Below, one piece after another: positions 29,535 through 43,459 of a stretch of 64,000 nt of DNA. The notes below the pieces were generated by a model. The model worked only from the letters and a program-made list of their open reading frames with translations, had not been told where the DNA came from and searched no databases. Each line of letters starts with the position of its first letter. Within the stretch, counting starts at the first letter, position 1. Where the stretch lies: the NCBI RefSeq assembly GCF_007004665.1, contig NZ_ML660052.1, forward strand, positions 186,001 through 250,000. The letters run 5' to 3'. The position numbers and the translations under genes are program-made. This DNA comes from Denitrobaculum tricleocarpae (GTDB lineage Bacteria; Pseudomonadota; Alphaproteobacteria; Kiloniellales; Kiloniellaceae).

Positions 29535-30242
29535 TTATTCACCTACCTTGACCACCAATTCCGCCGGAACCGTCCCTACGCCATTCACGCTGGTCATATC
29601 CTGCGGGCAGGCGGACATGATCGCGATGCAATCCTCCAGTGCCCGCAGCACCACATAATCCCCCGGCTTTGACACCGGGGCTGCCCAGTCATACGTCCCG
29701 TCCTTGGCGACCGGGATGTTCATCCAGATGTTGAAGGGGCAGGGCACGTGGCGCGGGGTTTCGCCGATGGCGGCGAGGCTCATGCGGAAGTTGTCGGCGC
29801 AGTTGTCGTGGTAGTCGGTACAGCCGAGTTGCTGGTAGCGGGTGTGGTCGCAGGCGGCGATCAGGATGTCGTGGACTCCGGGGGAGCTGTCTTCCGCGAT
29901 CTCGATCAGGGGGCGGCGGCGGTTGGTGACCAGGCGGTCGCCTGACTTCACAAAGATGCGGCCCAAGGCGGTGCGGCAGTGCTCCATGGAGAGGAATTCC
30001 GCCGGGGAATTTGCTGTGATAGCGAAGAAATCGCAGACCTGATGGCCCTGGGGATTGGTGATCGTGAGGCGCTGGCCGCGCTTCAGGCGGACGGCCCGGC
30101 CCTGGCGGGCGGGGATGAGATAGTCCCGATCGAGCTGTGGCGTGCCGTCCGGGGCGATCGGATTGTCGGCGGTCGGATTGCTGCCGTCGGGCTGCGCGGC
30201 GCGGTAGGGGGCGGCGCCTGCTGAGGCTCGGGTGGGGCTCAT
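29535..30242 (-). CDS. Urea carboxylase-associated family protein (DUF1989)
   Basis: The protein is about 235 residues and belongs to PF09347, found next to urea amidolyase as UAAP1/UAAP2 and elsewhere as a stand-alone protein. Conserved metal-ligand-like residues appear in SMEHCRTA, VHDILIAACDHTRY and TDYHDNCADNF, and a late motif is CPFNIWMNIPV. The exact reaction is not settled; a role in urea or related small-amide metabolism is inferred from the family. No urea carboxylase or allophanate hydrolase gene is in the window. The ATG at 30242 has AGGAGAAGCC upstream. Confidence 0.85.
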   Translation of the reverse strand: MSPTRASAGAAPYRAAQPDGSNPTADNPIAPDGTPQLDRDYLIPARQGRAVRLKRGQRLTITNPQGHQVCDFFAITANSPAEFLSMEHCRTALGRIFVKSGDRLVTNRRRPLIEIAEDSSPGVHDILIAACDHTRYQQLGCTDYHDNCADNFRMSLAAIGETPRHVPCPFNIWMNIPVAKDGTYDWAAPVSKPGDYVVLRALEDCIAIMSACPQDMTSVNGVGTVPAELVVKVGE

Positions 30243-30364
30243 GGCTTCTCCTGGCATCGTCAAATCAGGTTATTTCCCTCTCCAGTCTAGTAGAAGTCGA
30301 CCGGGGTGCACATCTCGGTCAAAGCAGGTTCAAACAACCAACCCGGCATGAGAGGGAAAACGGC

Positions 30365-30781
30365 GTGTCGAATGAGGCTGGAGCAGAGCTCAAGGCGGCG
30401 GCCAAGAAGGCTGAGTTCAGGTCCTTGACCGAGTCTTTCAGGCGGATGTCCATCTGGGAGCGTGGGCACTTCGCCAACAGCTTCCGTCTGAACCCTGTCA
30501 CGGAAATCGACATTTCAACTGAGTCTTTGCGGCTCAAGCGCAGGTATGGGGAGGACCGCAGCTATGCCTGGAGCGACATCGAAGACTCCTTTTTCATCAA
30601 AAAACGCGCGCACAAAGCCTATGGCGCGGGCACGGGCGGCACTTTCACCAAGCGAGAGCTGCATATCGTCACGCGGGACGAGACCTACAAAATCGATGTT
30701 TCGGCTAACTTTCCCGACTTCAAGCATACGCGCAAAATGCTGATGGCCCTGAAAAAGTACCTCTTCATTTTTGATCGTTGA
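30365..30781 (+). CDS. Hypothetical protein with PH-like fold pattern
   Basis: I do not recognise this 138-residue protein. It has a helical, charged N-terminus and then an alternating strand pattern with a final helix (DISTESLRLKRRYGEDRSY, ELHIVTRDETYKIDVSAN, HTRKMLMALKKYL) that resembles bacterial PH-like domains. There is no signal peptide or membrane segment. The GTG at 30365 has GAGAGGG upstream; the longer open frame starting at 30137 runs into the neighbouring gene. It is divergent from the DUF1989 gene. Confidence 0.6.
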   Translation: MSNEAGAELKAAAKKAEFRSLTESFRRMSIWERGHFANSFRLNPVTEIDISTESLRLKRRYGEDRSYAWSDIEDSFFIKKRAHKAYGAGTGGTFTKRELHIVTRDETYKIDVSANFPDFKHTRKMLMALKKYLFIFDR

Positions 30782-30853
30782 ACGCGCTGGCTGCGGGCTG
30801 GCTGGATGCGGGCAGACAGCCGACTCTCCGCGCTTCACCCAGTCTCATGTGCA

Positions 30854-32050
30854 TCACCCGATCTTGTGGGCATCCTTGCGCATCAGCTCGTTGTAGAGCC
30901 CGAGCGTGGCGTTGCACATGCGGTCCTTGGAGAAGAGGGTCTGCACGCGGTTGATGGCGATCTGGGAGAGCTTGGCGCGCTCCTCGGTGCTGAGGGTCAG
31001 GGCCGTGCGCAGTGCTTTCGCGAAGGAGGAGGCGTCGTTGTTCTCAAACAGGAAGCCTGTGGTGCCGGGGATCACCTGCTCGCGGGCGCCGCCGTGATCG
31101 CTGGCCACCACCGGGCGGCCCATGGCCTGACCCTCGCTGACCACGCGGCCGAAGCCCTCCGGGTCGGTGGAGGCGGAGACCACCACGTCGGACAGCATGT
31201 AGGCCGCCGCCATATCGGTGCAGTTGTCGAAGATGAAGGCCTTGCCGGCCAGGTCGTTGGCGATGATCTGGCGCTCCAGCTCCTGACGGTAGCTGGTCCG
31301 GCCCTGGTCCGAACCCACCAGGGCGCAGCAGAAGTCCAAGTCGCGGAGTTCCTTCAGGGCCTCGAGCAGGATCGTCTGGCCTTTCCAGCGGGTCAGTCGG
31401 CCCGGCAGCATGACCAGCGGCACGCCGTCCGGCAGGCGCCAGTCGGTCGCCAGCTTGATCACCCGCTCGGCGCTGACCTGATCCGGGTCAAAGTGGCGCA
31501 GGTCGACGCCGCGCTGCACGACCCGCAGCTTGGTGCGCTCGACCTTGTAGTTCTCTTCGATGTGCGCCGCGATGAACTGGGAGATCGCGATGACCCGCTC
31601 GCCCTTGGTCATGATCGCGTTGTAGCGCCGCTTGAAACCGTTGCCGATGTTGTAGGGCGCGTGAAAGGTGGTTATGAAGTGCCGCCCGGTGCCCTTGGCC
31701 GCGAAGTAGGCGGACCAGGCAGGCGCCCGGGAACGGGCATGGACGATGTCCACGTCGTGCTCGAGGATGACCTTTTTCAGGCGCGTGACGTTGCGCGCCA
31801 TCACCAGTGGATTCTTGGAGGCCATGGGCAGACGCAGGTGAGTCGCGCCGATCCGCTGCAGCTCGTACTCCAGGTGGCCGCCCTCGGACGCGATGATGGC
31901 CGTCCCGCCGGCCTTGGTCAGTGCGGCGGCCATATCCACGGCGCCGCGCTCCACACCGCCCGTGACCAGGCTTGGAACAACCTGCAGAACCGTCGGCGCG
32001 CCATCTTTTGTCCCGGCTGCTGGGGTGATAACCTGCGTGACAGTTGTCAT
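30854..32050 (-). CDS. Glycosyltransferase family 4-type protein
   Basis: The 398-residue enzyme has the GT-B fold. The N-terminal Rossmann domain begins VLQVVPSLVTGGVERG, and the acceptor-side motif is HARSRAPAWSAYFAAK. The C-terminal donor-binding half has PGRLTRWKGQ and the E-x7-E motif in DPEGFGRVVSEGQAMG. Such enzymes transfer a sugar from a nucleotide donor in LPS or exopolysaccharide synthesis at the cytoplasmic face. It is a single gene, divergent from the hydrolase gene 27 bases away. The donor and acceptor are not predictable. Confidence 0.92.
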   Translation of the reverse strand: MTTVTQVITPAAGTKDGAPTVLQVVPSLVTGGVERGAVDMAAALTKAGGTAIIASEGGHLEYELQRIGATHLRLPMASKNPLVMARNVTRLKKVILEHDVDIVHARSRAPAWSAYFAAKGTGRHFITTFHAPYNIGNGFKRRYNAIMTKGERVIAISQFIAAHIEENYKVERTKLRVVQRGVDLRHFDPDQVSAERVIKLATDWRLPDGVPLVMLPGRLTRWKGQTILLEALKELRDLDFCCALVGSDQGRTSYRQELERQIIANDLAGKAFIFDNCTDMAAAYMLSDVVVSASTDPEGFGRVVSEGQAMGRPVVASDHGGAREQVIPGTTGFLFENNDASSFAKALRTALTLSTEERAKLSQIAINRVQTLFSKDRMCNATLGLYNELMRKDAHKIG

Positions 32051-32077
32051 TGCCAGGCCATAGGTGATTGAACGTTC

Positions 32078-32968
32078 ATGTCTTCCGCAGAATTCCCCAC
32101 AGGACCGAAGTCCTCAAGCCAAGAGCTCCCGGGTAGCCAAGTTTCCTCGGCCAGCCAGCAGCCAGATTCCCATCGGGACGCAAAGCCCGACGCTCAGTCC
32201 CCGAATCCTAAAACTTTAACACGCAAAGACGGCGCGAGCATCGCGTATCATAAGATCTCGAGCGATAAAAGCGGATCTGCGCAACCCGGTGTCGTATTTC
32301 TGGGCGGCTTCATGTCGGATATGACCGGAAGCAAGGCCTTGACGCTGGAAGAACACTGCCGTGGGCGGGGGTTGGACTTTCTCCGCTTTGACTATCTGGG
32401 TCATGGCCAGTCCTCGGGGAACTTCGCGGATGGGACGATTGGCCGCTGGGCCGAGGACGCAGTCGCTGTGCTCGATGACCTGACCGACGGGCCGCAGATT
32501 CTGGTGGGTTCCTCCATGGGCGGCTGGATCATGCTGCTGGCGGCACTGGCTAGGCGCGAGCAGATCGCGGGCCTGATCGGCATTGCCGCGGCGCCGGATT
32601 TCACCGAGGACCTGATGTGGGCGGAATTCACGCAAGAACAACGGGATCAGGTTCTGAGTACGGGCCGTTTCGAGCAGCCCAGTGAATACGGTGACGATCC
32701 TTACATTATCACGCGTGCGCTGATTGAAGACGGGCGCGAACACCTGCTACTGCGCGCGCCGCTGCCGATTCGCTGTCCCGTGCGTCTGCTGCAGGGCATG
32801 CGCGATGACGACGTACCCTGGAAGACCGCCCTGCGCCTGACCGATGCCCTGGAGAGCGAAGACGTCGAGGTGACCCTGGTCAAGAAGGGCGACCACCGGC
32901 TCTCGGAGCCCGAGGATCTCGCCCGGCTGATGCGGGTATTGGATGAATTGGTGGCAGAAGTGGGTTAG
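32078..32968 (+). CDS. Alpha/beta hydrolase, ABHD10-like
   Basis: The 296-residue protein has a disordered Ser/Pro-rich N-terminus of about 45 residues and then an alpha/beta hydrolase fold. VVFLGGFMSDMTGSKA and FLRFDYLGHGQS are close to the ABHD10 group. The nucleophile is S146 in GSSMG; the acid is likely in the MRDDDVPW region and the His in KKGDHRLSE. Human ABHD10 is a mitochondrial thioesterase/acyl-glucuronidase, and alphaproteobacterial relatives are its likely ancestors. A later start would remove the low-complexity leader. It is divergent from the glycosyltransferase. Confidence 0.85.
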   Translation: MSSAEFPTGPKSSSQELPGSQVSSASQQPDSHRDAKPDAQSPNPKTLTRKDGASIAYHKISSDKSGSAQPGVVFLGGFMSDMTGSKALTLEEHCRGRGLDFLRFDYLGHGQSSGNFADGTIGRWAEDAVAVLDDLTDGPQILVGSSMGGWIMLLAALARREQIAGLIGIAAAPDFTEDLMWAEFTQEQRDQVLSTGRFEQPSEYGDDPYIITRALIEDGREHLLLRAPLPIRCPVRLLQGMRDDDVPWKTALRLTDALESEDVEVTLVKKGDHRLSEPEDLARLMRVLDELVAEVG

Positions 32969-33028
32969 GCGCTTTTGACGGCGTGTTTTTTTTGATTAGG
33001 TTCGACGAGCGTCGAACCGGCACCACGC

Positions 33029-33901
33029 CTACAACAAACTCGCCAGTCCGGCTTTGTAGTCCGGGTAGCGCAGCTCCACGCCTAACTCCTCGTGCAGGCG
33101 CCTGTTCGAGACCCGCTTGTTGTCGAGCCAGAAGGTGCGGCCCATGGGCGAGAGCCCGGCTTCCTCGAAGGGCACCAGGGGCGGCGGCTCCACCCCCAGC
33201 AACGCGCAGGCATGGGCGGTGACTTCCGCCGGAGAGGCGGCCTTGTCGTCGCAGACGTTGTAGATGCGCCCCGGGTTGGGCCTGGCGATGGAGGCCTCCA
33301 GCACGCTTGCGATGTCTTCCACGTGGATGCGGCTGAAGACCTGTCCCGGCCGGTCGATGCGCTTGGCTTTCCCGGCTTTGACCGTATCCAGCAGGCTGCG
33401 GCCGGGTCCGTAGATTCCGGCCAGGCGGAAGAGGTGGACCGGGAGCGCCTGTTCGGCATAGAGGTCCAGCCATGCGCGCTCGGCGGCGACCCGGTATTCG
33501 CTGCGCGGGCTGCTGGGGCTCAAGGGCGCGTCTTCATCGACCCAGGCGCCGTCGTGATTGCCATAGACCCCTGTGGTCGAGAGGTAGCCAAGCCATTTCA
33601 GCCCGGGCATGGCCGCGATGTCGGCGGCGTGCTGATTAATCACCGAGTCTCCCTCGGCGTCCGGTCCCGCCGAAATCAGGACATGGGTGACGTCGTGGAG
33701 GGTCTGTGAAGCATCGTCCAGGCACCGATCTCGGTCGAAGATGACAACGTGATCAAAGCCCTGCTCTGCAAGGGCGTGTTTTTTCTCCGGCGTGCGGGTC
33801 GTGCCCGTGATTCTCCAGCCCTTTGCCTGCAGGCGCTTGGCGATTGTCCGGGCGGAAAAGCCCAGACCGAAGCAAAAGAGATGGTTTTGGGTTTGGCTCA
33901 T
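33029..33901 (-). CDS. NAD(P)-dependent epimerase/reductase, SDR superfamily
   Basis: The 290-residue protein has an atypical SDR Rossmann start, LFCFGLGFSARTIAKRL, and YLSTTGVYGNHDGAWVDE with the active-site Ser/Thr and Tyr region. It then has LAGIYGPGRS and RIHVEDIASVLEA, typical of YeeZ-like extended SDR proteins. The substrate is unknown. The ATG at 33901 has AGCAGAG upstream; the longer frame to 33967 lacks a site. It is convergent with the hydrolase gene. Confidence 0.85.
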   Translation of the reverse strand: MSQTQNHLFCFGLGFSARTIAKRLQAKGWRITGTTRTPEKKHALAEQGFDHVVIFDRDRCLDDASQTLHDVTHVLISAGPDAEGDSVINQHAADIAAMPGLKWLGYLSTTGVYGNHDGAWVDEDAPLSPSSPRSEYRVAAERAWLDLYAEQALPVHLFRLAGIYGPGRSLLDTVKAGKAKRIDRPGQVFSRIHVEDIASVLEASIARPNPGRIYNVCDDKAASPAEVTAHACALLGVEPPPLVPFEEAGLSPMGRTFWLDNKRVSNRRLHEELGVELRYPDYKAGLASLL

Positions 33902-34068
33902 AAACTCTGCTTCTGCCCTGCCTATGTGGGTTCGGGATTGATTGCGGTTATCGGCGCATGCCACCAACTTCGCACTTGATCATGGTGTCTCGACAGCCGA
34001 TTTTAAGCGCCCGGTTCGAAGATATGACACCGAACAGGTCTGATTTGAAGTGATTTTGGGGTGTTGAT

Positions 34069-34842
34069 TTGGCGTTTTCCAGGATAGCGGATGTGACCGT
34101 CGGTCTGACGGCTTTGCTGTTCGTGGTGCAGGCACTGTTGCCCGCATCCGCGCAGGAGATCGATCACGCCGAACAGTATGCCGCCTGCATGCAATTGAGC
34201 CAGATCCAGCCGGAGGAGGCGTTCGAGGCCGCGCTGGCGTGGGAATCCCAGGGCGGCGGCGATGCGGCGCGCCATTGCGGCAATGTCGCGCTGATCGGAC
34301 TCGGGCAGTACAGGAAGGCGGCGGAGCGTCTGGAGGCGTTGGCACAGAACATGACCGGCTCGCCGAACGCACTGCGCGCCGACGTGCTGGCGCAGGCGGC
34401 CCAAGGCTGGTTGCTGGATGGCAACGTCGAGCGTTCCTATCAGGTGCTGACGGCGGCGCTGAAGCTCGATCCGGAAAATGTCGAGCTGCTGATCGACCGC
34501 AGCGTCTCCCTGGCGGCGGCCTCGAACTACTGGGAAGCCATCGATGATCTCAACCTGGCCGAAGAGCTGGCCCCGGAGCGCGTCGATGTGCTGATTTTCC
34601 GTGCCACGGCTTACCGCTATCTGGACGCCAACGAGTTGGCACTGGAAGATGTCAACCGTGCGCTCACATTGCGGCCCGAAAATGCCGAAGCTCTGCTTGA
34701 GCGGGGGATTCTGCGGCGTCTCGGAGGCGACGAACAGGGCGCCAGAACCGATTGGCTGACCGCCGCGCGGGTTGCCGAGGGCACGCCGACCGGCGATGCC
34801 GCCCAGAAGAACCTGGAAAAGCTCGATGTGAAGGTCGAGTAA
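34069..34842 (+). CDS. Exported TPR-repeat protein
   Basis: The 257-residue protein starts with a signal peptide (VGLTALLFVVQALLPASAQE) and carries about four tetratricopeptide repeats (for example SYQVLTAALKLDPENVELLI, AIDDLNLAEELAPERVDVLI and ALEDVNRALTLRPENAEALL). It is probably periplasmic and binds a protein partner. The start is a TTG at 34069 with GGGGTG upstream, and no better start is in frame. The nitroreductase gene follows after 21 bases, so the two are likely co-transcribed. Confidence 0.8.
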   Translation: MAFSRIADVTVGLTALLFVVQALLPASAQEIDHAEQYAACMQLSQIQPEEAFEAALAWESQGGGDAARHCGNVALIGLGQYRKAAERLEALAQNMTGSPNALRADVLAQAAQGWLLDGNVERSYQVLTAALKLDPENVELLIDRSVSLAAASNYWEAIDDLNLAEELAPERVDVLIFRATAYRYLDANELALEDVNRALTLRPENAEALLERGILRRLGGDEQGARTDWLTAARVAEGTPTGDAAQKNLEKLDVKVE

Positions 34843-34863
34843 CGCTTTGCCTGGGGAGACGTC

Positions 34864-35718
34864 ATGGCAGATCTTGAGAGACTCTTCGCGCAGCTGGATG
34901 CGCGCTATGGCGATGCCAGCGCAAGGATCGAAAGTACGGACCTAGCGGCGGAAGATCCGGTGCCGGCGTTCTGGACGCAGCTGGCGGGGCGCGGCTCGGT
35001 GCGCCGCTTCGCGCCGGCGCCGCCACCCTTGGCACAGCTTGAACTGCTCGCGGGACTTGCCCTCGCGGCGCCGACCAAGAGCGACCTGCAACAGCGCGAT
35101 ATCATCATCGTAACGGACGCGCAGCAGATGCGTGCCCTGAAAGATATTCTGTCCGATCAGGCATGGGTCGAGGGTGCGCCGGCGCTGATTGTTTTCTGCG
35201 GCAATCACCGGCGGCAGCGCAGTCTTCATGAATTGCGGGGTCATGCCTTTGCCAACGATCACCTCGATGCTTTCTTCAACGCCAGCGTCGATGCCGCGAT
35301 TGCCCTGACGGCTTTTGTCCTCGCGGCGGAGGCCGCCGGGCTCGGCACCTGTCCCATCTCCGCGATCCGCAACCGTGCCCGGGAGGCAAGTGACCTCCTC
35401 GACTTGCCTGATCTGGTATTCCCGGTCGCGGCCTTGGCGGTCGGCCGTCCTTTGGAACCAGGCGAGCCGAGCCTACGTCTGCCGCTTTCGGCGACCATCC
35501 ATCACGATCGCTTTCGCGATGAGGAAGCCGGGGAGACCATTGCCGCCTACGACCAACGGCGCGCCGAATCGCAACCCTACGAGCAGGAACGCTTCGCTTC
35601 GGAGTGTGTTCCGGTCGAGGACTATGGCTGGTCGGAAGACAAAGCGCGCCAATACAGCCGCCCGGAACGTGCCGATTTCGGCCGTTTTATCCGGCGCAAG
35701 GGTTTCCGCCTGGATTGA
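34864..35718 (+). CDS. Nitroreductase-family FMN oxidoreductase
   Basis: The 284-residue protein belongs to the NfsA/FRP-like nitroreductases. RGSVRRFAP near residue 43 is the FMN-binding RxSxRxF motif, followed by LALAAPTKSDLQQRDII. AAEAAGLGTCPISAIRN is the family's glycine-rich second FMN motif, and LPDLVFPVAALAVGRP follows. It reduces flavin-accessible substrates with NAD(P)H; the natural substrate is unknown. It lies 21 bases after the TPR gene and converges with the GST gene. Confidence 0.9.
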   Translation: MADLERLFAQLDARYGDASARIESTDLAAEDPVPAFWTQLAGRGSVRRFAPAPPPLAQLELLAGLALAAPTKSDLQQRDIIIVTDAQQMRALKDILSDQAWVEGAPALIVFCGNHRRQRSLHELRGHAFANDHLDAFFNASVDAAIALTAFVLAAEAAGLGTCPISAIRNRAREASDLLDLPDLVFPVAALAVGRPLEPGEPSLRLPLSATIHHDRFRDEEAGETIAAYDQRRAESQPYEQERFASECVPVEDYGWSEDKARQYSRPERADFGRFIRRKGFRLD

Positions 35719-35729
35719 CAGGTTGCGCG

Positions 35730-36401
35730 TTAAAAGTCCGGGTCGGCGTAGTGCTCGGGCGGTTTGGTGCCGACGACGTGATCGGCCAGGATCGGCCGCA
35801 TGCTGGGACGGGATTTCACGCGCGCGTACCAGTCTTTTGCATCCGGATGCTTTTCCCAGGGCACGTCGCCGATGAAATCCAGGCATGAGAGCTGGGCGGC
35901 GGCGGCAATGTCGGCGAGCGAGAAGGAATCCCCCGAGAGCCAGCGGCGCCGGTCGCAGAGCCAGGCAATGTATTCAAGATGGTAGTGAATGTTGCTGTGT
36001 CCGGCTCGGATCGCCCCTGAGTCGGGCTGGCCGCTCTTATACAGGCGTTTCGTTACCTTCTGCTCGACCAGATTGGCCGTGACTTCCCGGTGAAACTTGC
36101 CCTCGAACCAGAGCACCATGCGCCGGGTCTCCGCCCGTTCCGTAGGCGTCTTGCCCAGAAACGAAGTCTCGTCGTAGGCATCTTCCAGATACTCCGCGAT
36201 CACCGGTCCCCCGGAAATGGCGGTGCCGTCCGTTTCGGTCAGAACCGGGACTTCGCAGGCCGGGTTGAGCTGCAGAAAACCCTCGCGCCGCTCCCACACG
36301 GGTTCGACCTCGAGATCGAACTCAAGCTTTTTCTCGGCCAGCAGGATCCGGATTTTGCGGCATTGGGGATCGATAGGCAGATGAAAGAGGTAACGCATCA
36401 C
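35730..36401 (-). CDS. Glutathione S-transferase family protein
   Basis: The 223-residue protein has an N-terminal thioredoxin fold (MMRYLFHLPIDPQCRKIRIL) with PACEVPVLTETDGTAISGGP as the cis-Pro and glutathione-binding ES/TS region. The C-terminal all-helical domain carries SFSLADIAAAAQLSCLDFIG. It probably conjugates or reduces small molecules with glutathione in the cytoplasm. It is a single gene. Confidence 0.9.
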   Translation of the reverse strand: MMRYLFHLPIDPQCRKIRILLAEKKLEFDLEVEPVWERREGFLQLNPACEVPVLTETDGTAISGGPVIAEYLEDAYDETSFLGKTPTERAETRRMVLWFEGKFHREVTANLVEQKVTKRLYKSGQPDSGAIRAGHSNIHYHLEYIAWLCDRRRWLSGDSFSLADIAAAAQLSCLDFIGDVPWEKHPDAKDWYARVKSRPSMRPILADHVVGTKPPEHYADPDF

Positions 36402-36480
36402 AGAAAATTACAGAACTCTTGAAAATCTGTCGGCGCCGAAGTGAATAACCCGACTTGAGCTCTCTGACACTCAAAATCTC

Positions 36481-36516
36481 AAAAAAATTGGGCGCTTCCA
36501 TCGTGAGAAGCGCCCA
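36481..36516 (-). terminator. Rho-independent terminator of the gltD-gltB transcript
   Basis: On the minus strand GGGCGCTTC and GAAGCGCCC form a stem followed by AATTTTTTT. It lies about 115 bases after the gltB stop. The gap 36402-36629 contains no gene. Confidence 0.85.
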
Positions 36517-36629
36517 TTCCAGTTCTACAGCAGTTACAGGGTATGCTGCTTCGTTGTTGTCACCGGGGTGCGATCCGTCCTGATTGCAATTTCTGGATCG
36601 ACGGCACCCTGGCTTTATCAGCAGCCTTT

Positions 36630-41201
<4,572 letters not shown>

Positions 41202-41312
41202 ATTCTTGCTTCCCTCAAGAGCTGTCGTTGATGCGACAACCCCTTGCTCCTCAACACGGAGCGATCTGTTTTTCGAACCCGGATGTCAGGTCCATGATGC
41301 GGCTGCGCGTCG

Positions 41313-42782
41313 TCAGGCGACGGCGCGCTCCCCGGTGACCGGCTTGGCGATTGCCGGTTCGGCCACCGCGTTCTTTTGGATATAGCTGTGGATCTGCTCC
41401 GCGACATCCCGGCCGTCGCGCACTGCCCAAACCACCAGCGAGGCACCGCGGACGATGTCACCGGCTCCGAAAACACCATCCAGGCTTGTCATCATGGTGC
41501 GGAAATCGACTTTCAGGGTGCCCCAGCGGGTCACTGTGAGATCTGCGGAGTCGAACATCTGCGGCAGATCCTCAGGATCGAAGCCCAGGGCCTTAATGGC
41601 AATATCGGCTTCCACCGTGAAGCTCGAGCCCTCCAGAATCTGGGGCGTCTGGCGTCCGGTCGCATCGGCGACGCCAAGATGCACCCGCGATGCACGCACG
41701 GCCTCCACTTCGGTATCGCCCATAAAAGCCTCCGGAGCGGAGAGCCAGATGAATTCGACGCCTTCTTCCTCAGCGTGCTTCACCTCGCGCTGGGAGCCGG
41801 GCATGTTCTGACGGTCCCGGCGATAAAGGCATTTGACGGACTTGGCACCCTGGCGCACCGCGGTGCGCACGCAGTCCATGGCAGTGTCGCCGCCGCCAAT
41901 CACGACAACGTTCTTTCCGGCGGCGTTTAAGCTTCCGTCGTCGAATGCAGGCACATCGTCGCCCAACCCTTTGCGGTTTGAAGCGGTCAGGAAATCCAGC
42001 GCGGGCAGGATATTCTTTAGGCCGACTCCGGGCATTTTGATGTCCCGGCCCTTGTAGACACCGGTCGCGATCAGAACGGCGGCGTGTTTGGCACGCAGCT
42101 CTTCCAGCGTCGAATCTTTTCCGATTTCGAAATTCAGATGAAACGTCACGGCGGAGTCTCTCAGCAGATTTGCCCGCCGCTCGACAATGTCCTTCTCGAG
42201 CTTGAAGTTCGGGATTCCATAGATCATCAACCCGCCGACCCGGTCGTAGCGGTCGTAGACATGAACCTGATAGCCTTTGCGGCGGAGTTCTTCCGCGGCG
42301 GCAAGCCCGGCGGGGCCCGCACCGATGATGCCCACCGATTCCGTACGCTCACGCAGGGGCTTGACCGGCTTGACCCAACCTTTTTCCCAGGCCGTGTCGG
42401 TGATGTATTTTTCCACGGATCCAATGGTGACGGTGCCATGGCCCGCCTGTTCGATGACGCAGTTGCCTTCGCACAAGCGGTCCTGCGGACAGATTCTTCC
42501 ACAGATCTCCGGAAAATTGTTGGTCGATTGGGAGAGCTCGTAAGCTTCTTCCAGGCGGTCTTCCGCGGTCAGCATCAGCCAATCGGGAATGTTGTTATGC
42601 AGCGGGCAATGCACCTGGCAAAAGGGTACGCCGCACTGCGAGCAACGGCTCGCCTGCTCCGCGGCGGCGGCCGGATCGTACTCCTGGTATATCTCGTCGA
42701 AATCCTGACGCCGTTTTGAGGCGTCTCGTTTCTCCGGCAGATGCTGGTCCCGGTGGACAAACTGCAGCATTTTTTTTGTCAT
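41313..42782 (-). CDS. gltD: Glutamate synthase small subunit
   Basis: The 489-residue protein has an N-terminal ferredoxin-like region with two 4Fe-4S cysteine sets (CSQCGVPFCQVHC and CGRICPQDRLCEGNC). It then has two nucleotide-binding motifs: VGIIGAGPAGLAAAEEL for FAD and VVVIGGGDTAMDC for NADPH. It passes electrons from NADPH to GltB. The ATG at 42782 has GAGGTCGGAAA upstream; the frame is open to 42848 but that part has no ribosome site. It is transcribed first in the gltD-gltB pair. Confidence 0.96.
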   Translation of the reverse strand: MTKKMLQFVHRDQHLPEKRDASKRRQDFDEIYQEYDPAAAAEQASRCSQCGVPFCQVHCPLHNNIPDWLMLTAEDRLEEAYELSQSTNNFPEICGRICPQDRLCEGNCVIEQAGHGTVTIGSVEKYITDTAWEKGWVKPVKPLRERTESVGIIGAGPAGLAAAEELRRKGYQVHVYDRYDRVGGLMIYGIPNFKLEKDIVERRANLLRDSAVTFHLNFEIGKDSTLEELRAKHAAVLIATGVYKGRDIKMPGVGLKNILPALDFLTASNRKGLGDDVPAFDDGSLNAAGKNVVVIGGGDTAMDCVRTAVRQGAKSVKCLYRRDRQNMPGSQREVKHAEEEGVEFIWLSAPEAFMGDTEVEAVRASRVHLGVADATGRQTPQILEGSSFTVEADIAIKALGFDPEDLPQMFDSADLTVTRWGTLKVDFRTMMTSLDGVFGAGDIVRGASLVVWAVRDGRDVAEQIHSYIQKNAVAEPAIAKPVTGERAVA

Positions 42783-43459
42783 TTTCCGACCTCGTTCCTG
42801 ACGGCTCTTGAGCTGCGCCGCTTTTGTGTTTTGTCGTGTATCCAGCATCTGACCCAGCCGGGTGTCCGCCGGGCGGTGTCTCCGGAATTTAGCCGCGCCG
42901 CCAGCGCATTAGCCCGTGCAGCCGCTCACATCCGCAAGCTTTCTAGATTCCGAAATCCTCACCTCTGAAGCCTGAAGAGCTCACGCCCTTGGGCCGTTTG
43001 TTCTGGAGAAGGCATTGCGCCGCCTGGACGGCACGAAGCATCTCCTGCCCGTTTTGGAGCATCGTTTCACCAGAGCTATACCCGATCCCGCGGAAGAAGG
43101 CGACAGGAATTTGCAAAATATGTCATATATACTGACCTATTTTGATTAACGGTTCGGGGGAGATCGACGTTACGAGAAATTTCCGAGTCCCGAAATTGAT
43201 ATATAGTACCGAAAGTGGACTAAAATTTATCTATGTCAAAGCTTGTGTCAAAATTGCAGCGTAGTGTTATAAGGCGCACGGATAGCAATTGTTCCGAAAC
43301 TCCAAAAACGCATTGCAAACCGAAAGTTAGCCGGTGGACTCGGGTCTTTGATGCCGAGTGGCGAGAACCGGATTTTTGGTTAACGAAATGTGGAGAATGT
43401 TTGAGTACATGATTGGGTGTGAAAGCAGGCGATCAGCAAAAGTCTAAGAGGAAAACGCC
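42783..43459. other. 677-base AT-richer intergenic region between gltD and uppP
   Basis: This is the divergent region of gltD and uppP. It is richer in A and T than the flanks, with stretches such as TATATACTGACC and GATATATAGTACC. It should hold both promoters; I cannot assign a firm one. The only candidate gene is the short frame at 43233-43412. Confidence 0.5.
43233..43412 (+). CDS. Candidate small protein (59 residues)
   Basis: A short frame from ATG 43233 to TGA 43412 encodes a basic, Trp- and Cys-containing peptide (starting MSKLVSKLQRSVIRRTD and ending in a KCGEC motif). It lies 47 bases before uppP on the same strand. There is no strong ribosome site, and I know no homologue. It could be a leader or chance open frame. 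Confidence 0.25.
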   Translation: MSKLVSKLQRSVIRRTDSNCSETPKTHCKPKVSRWTRVFDAEWREPDFWLTKCGECLST

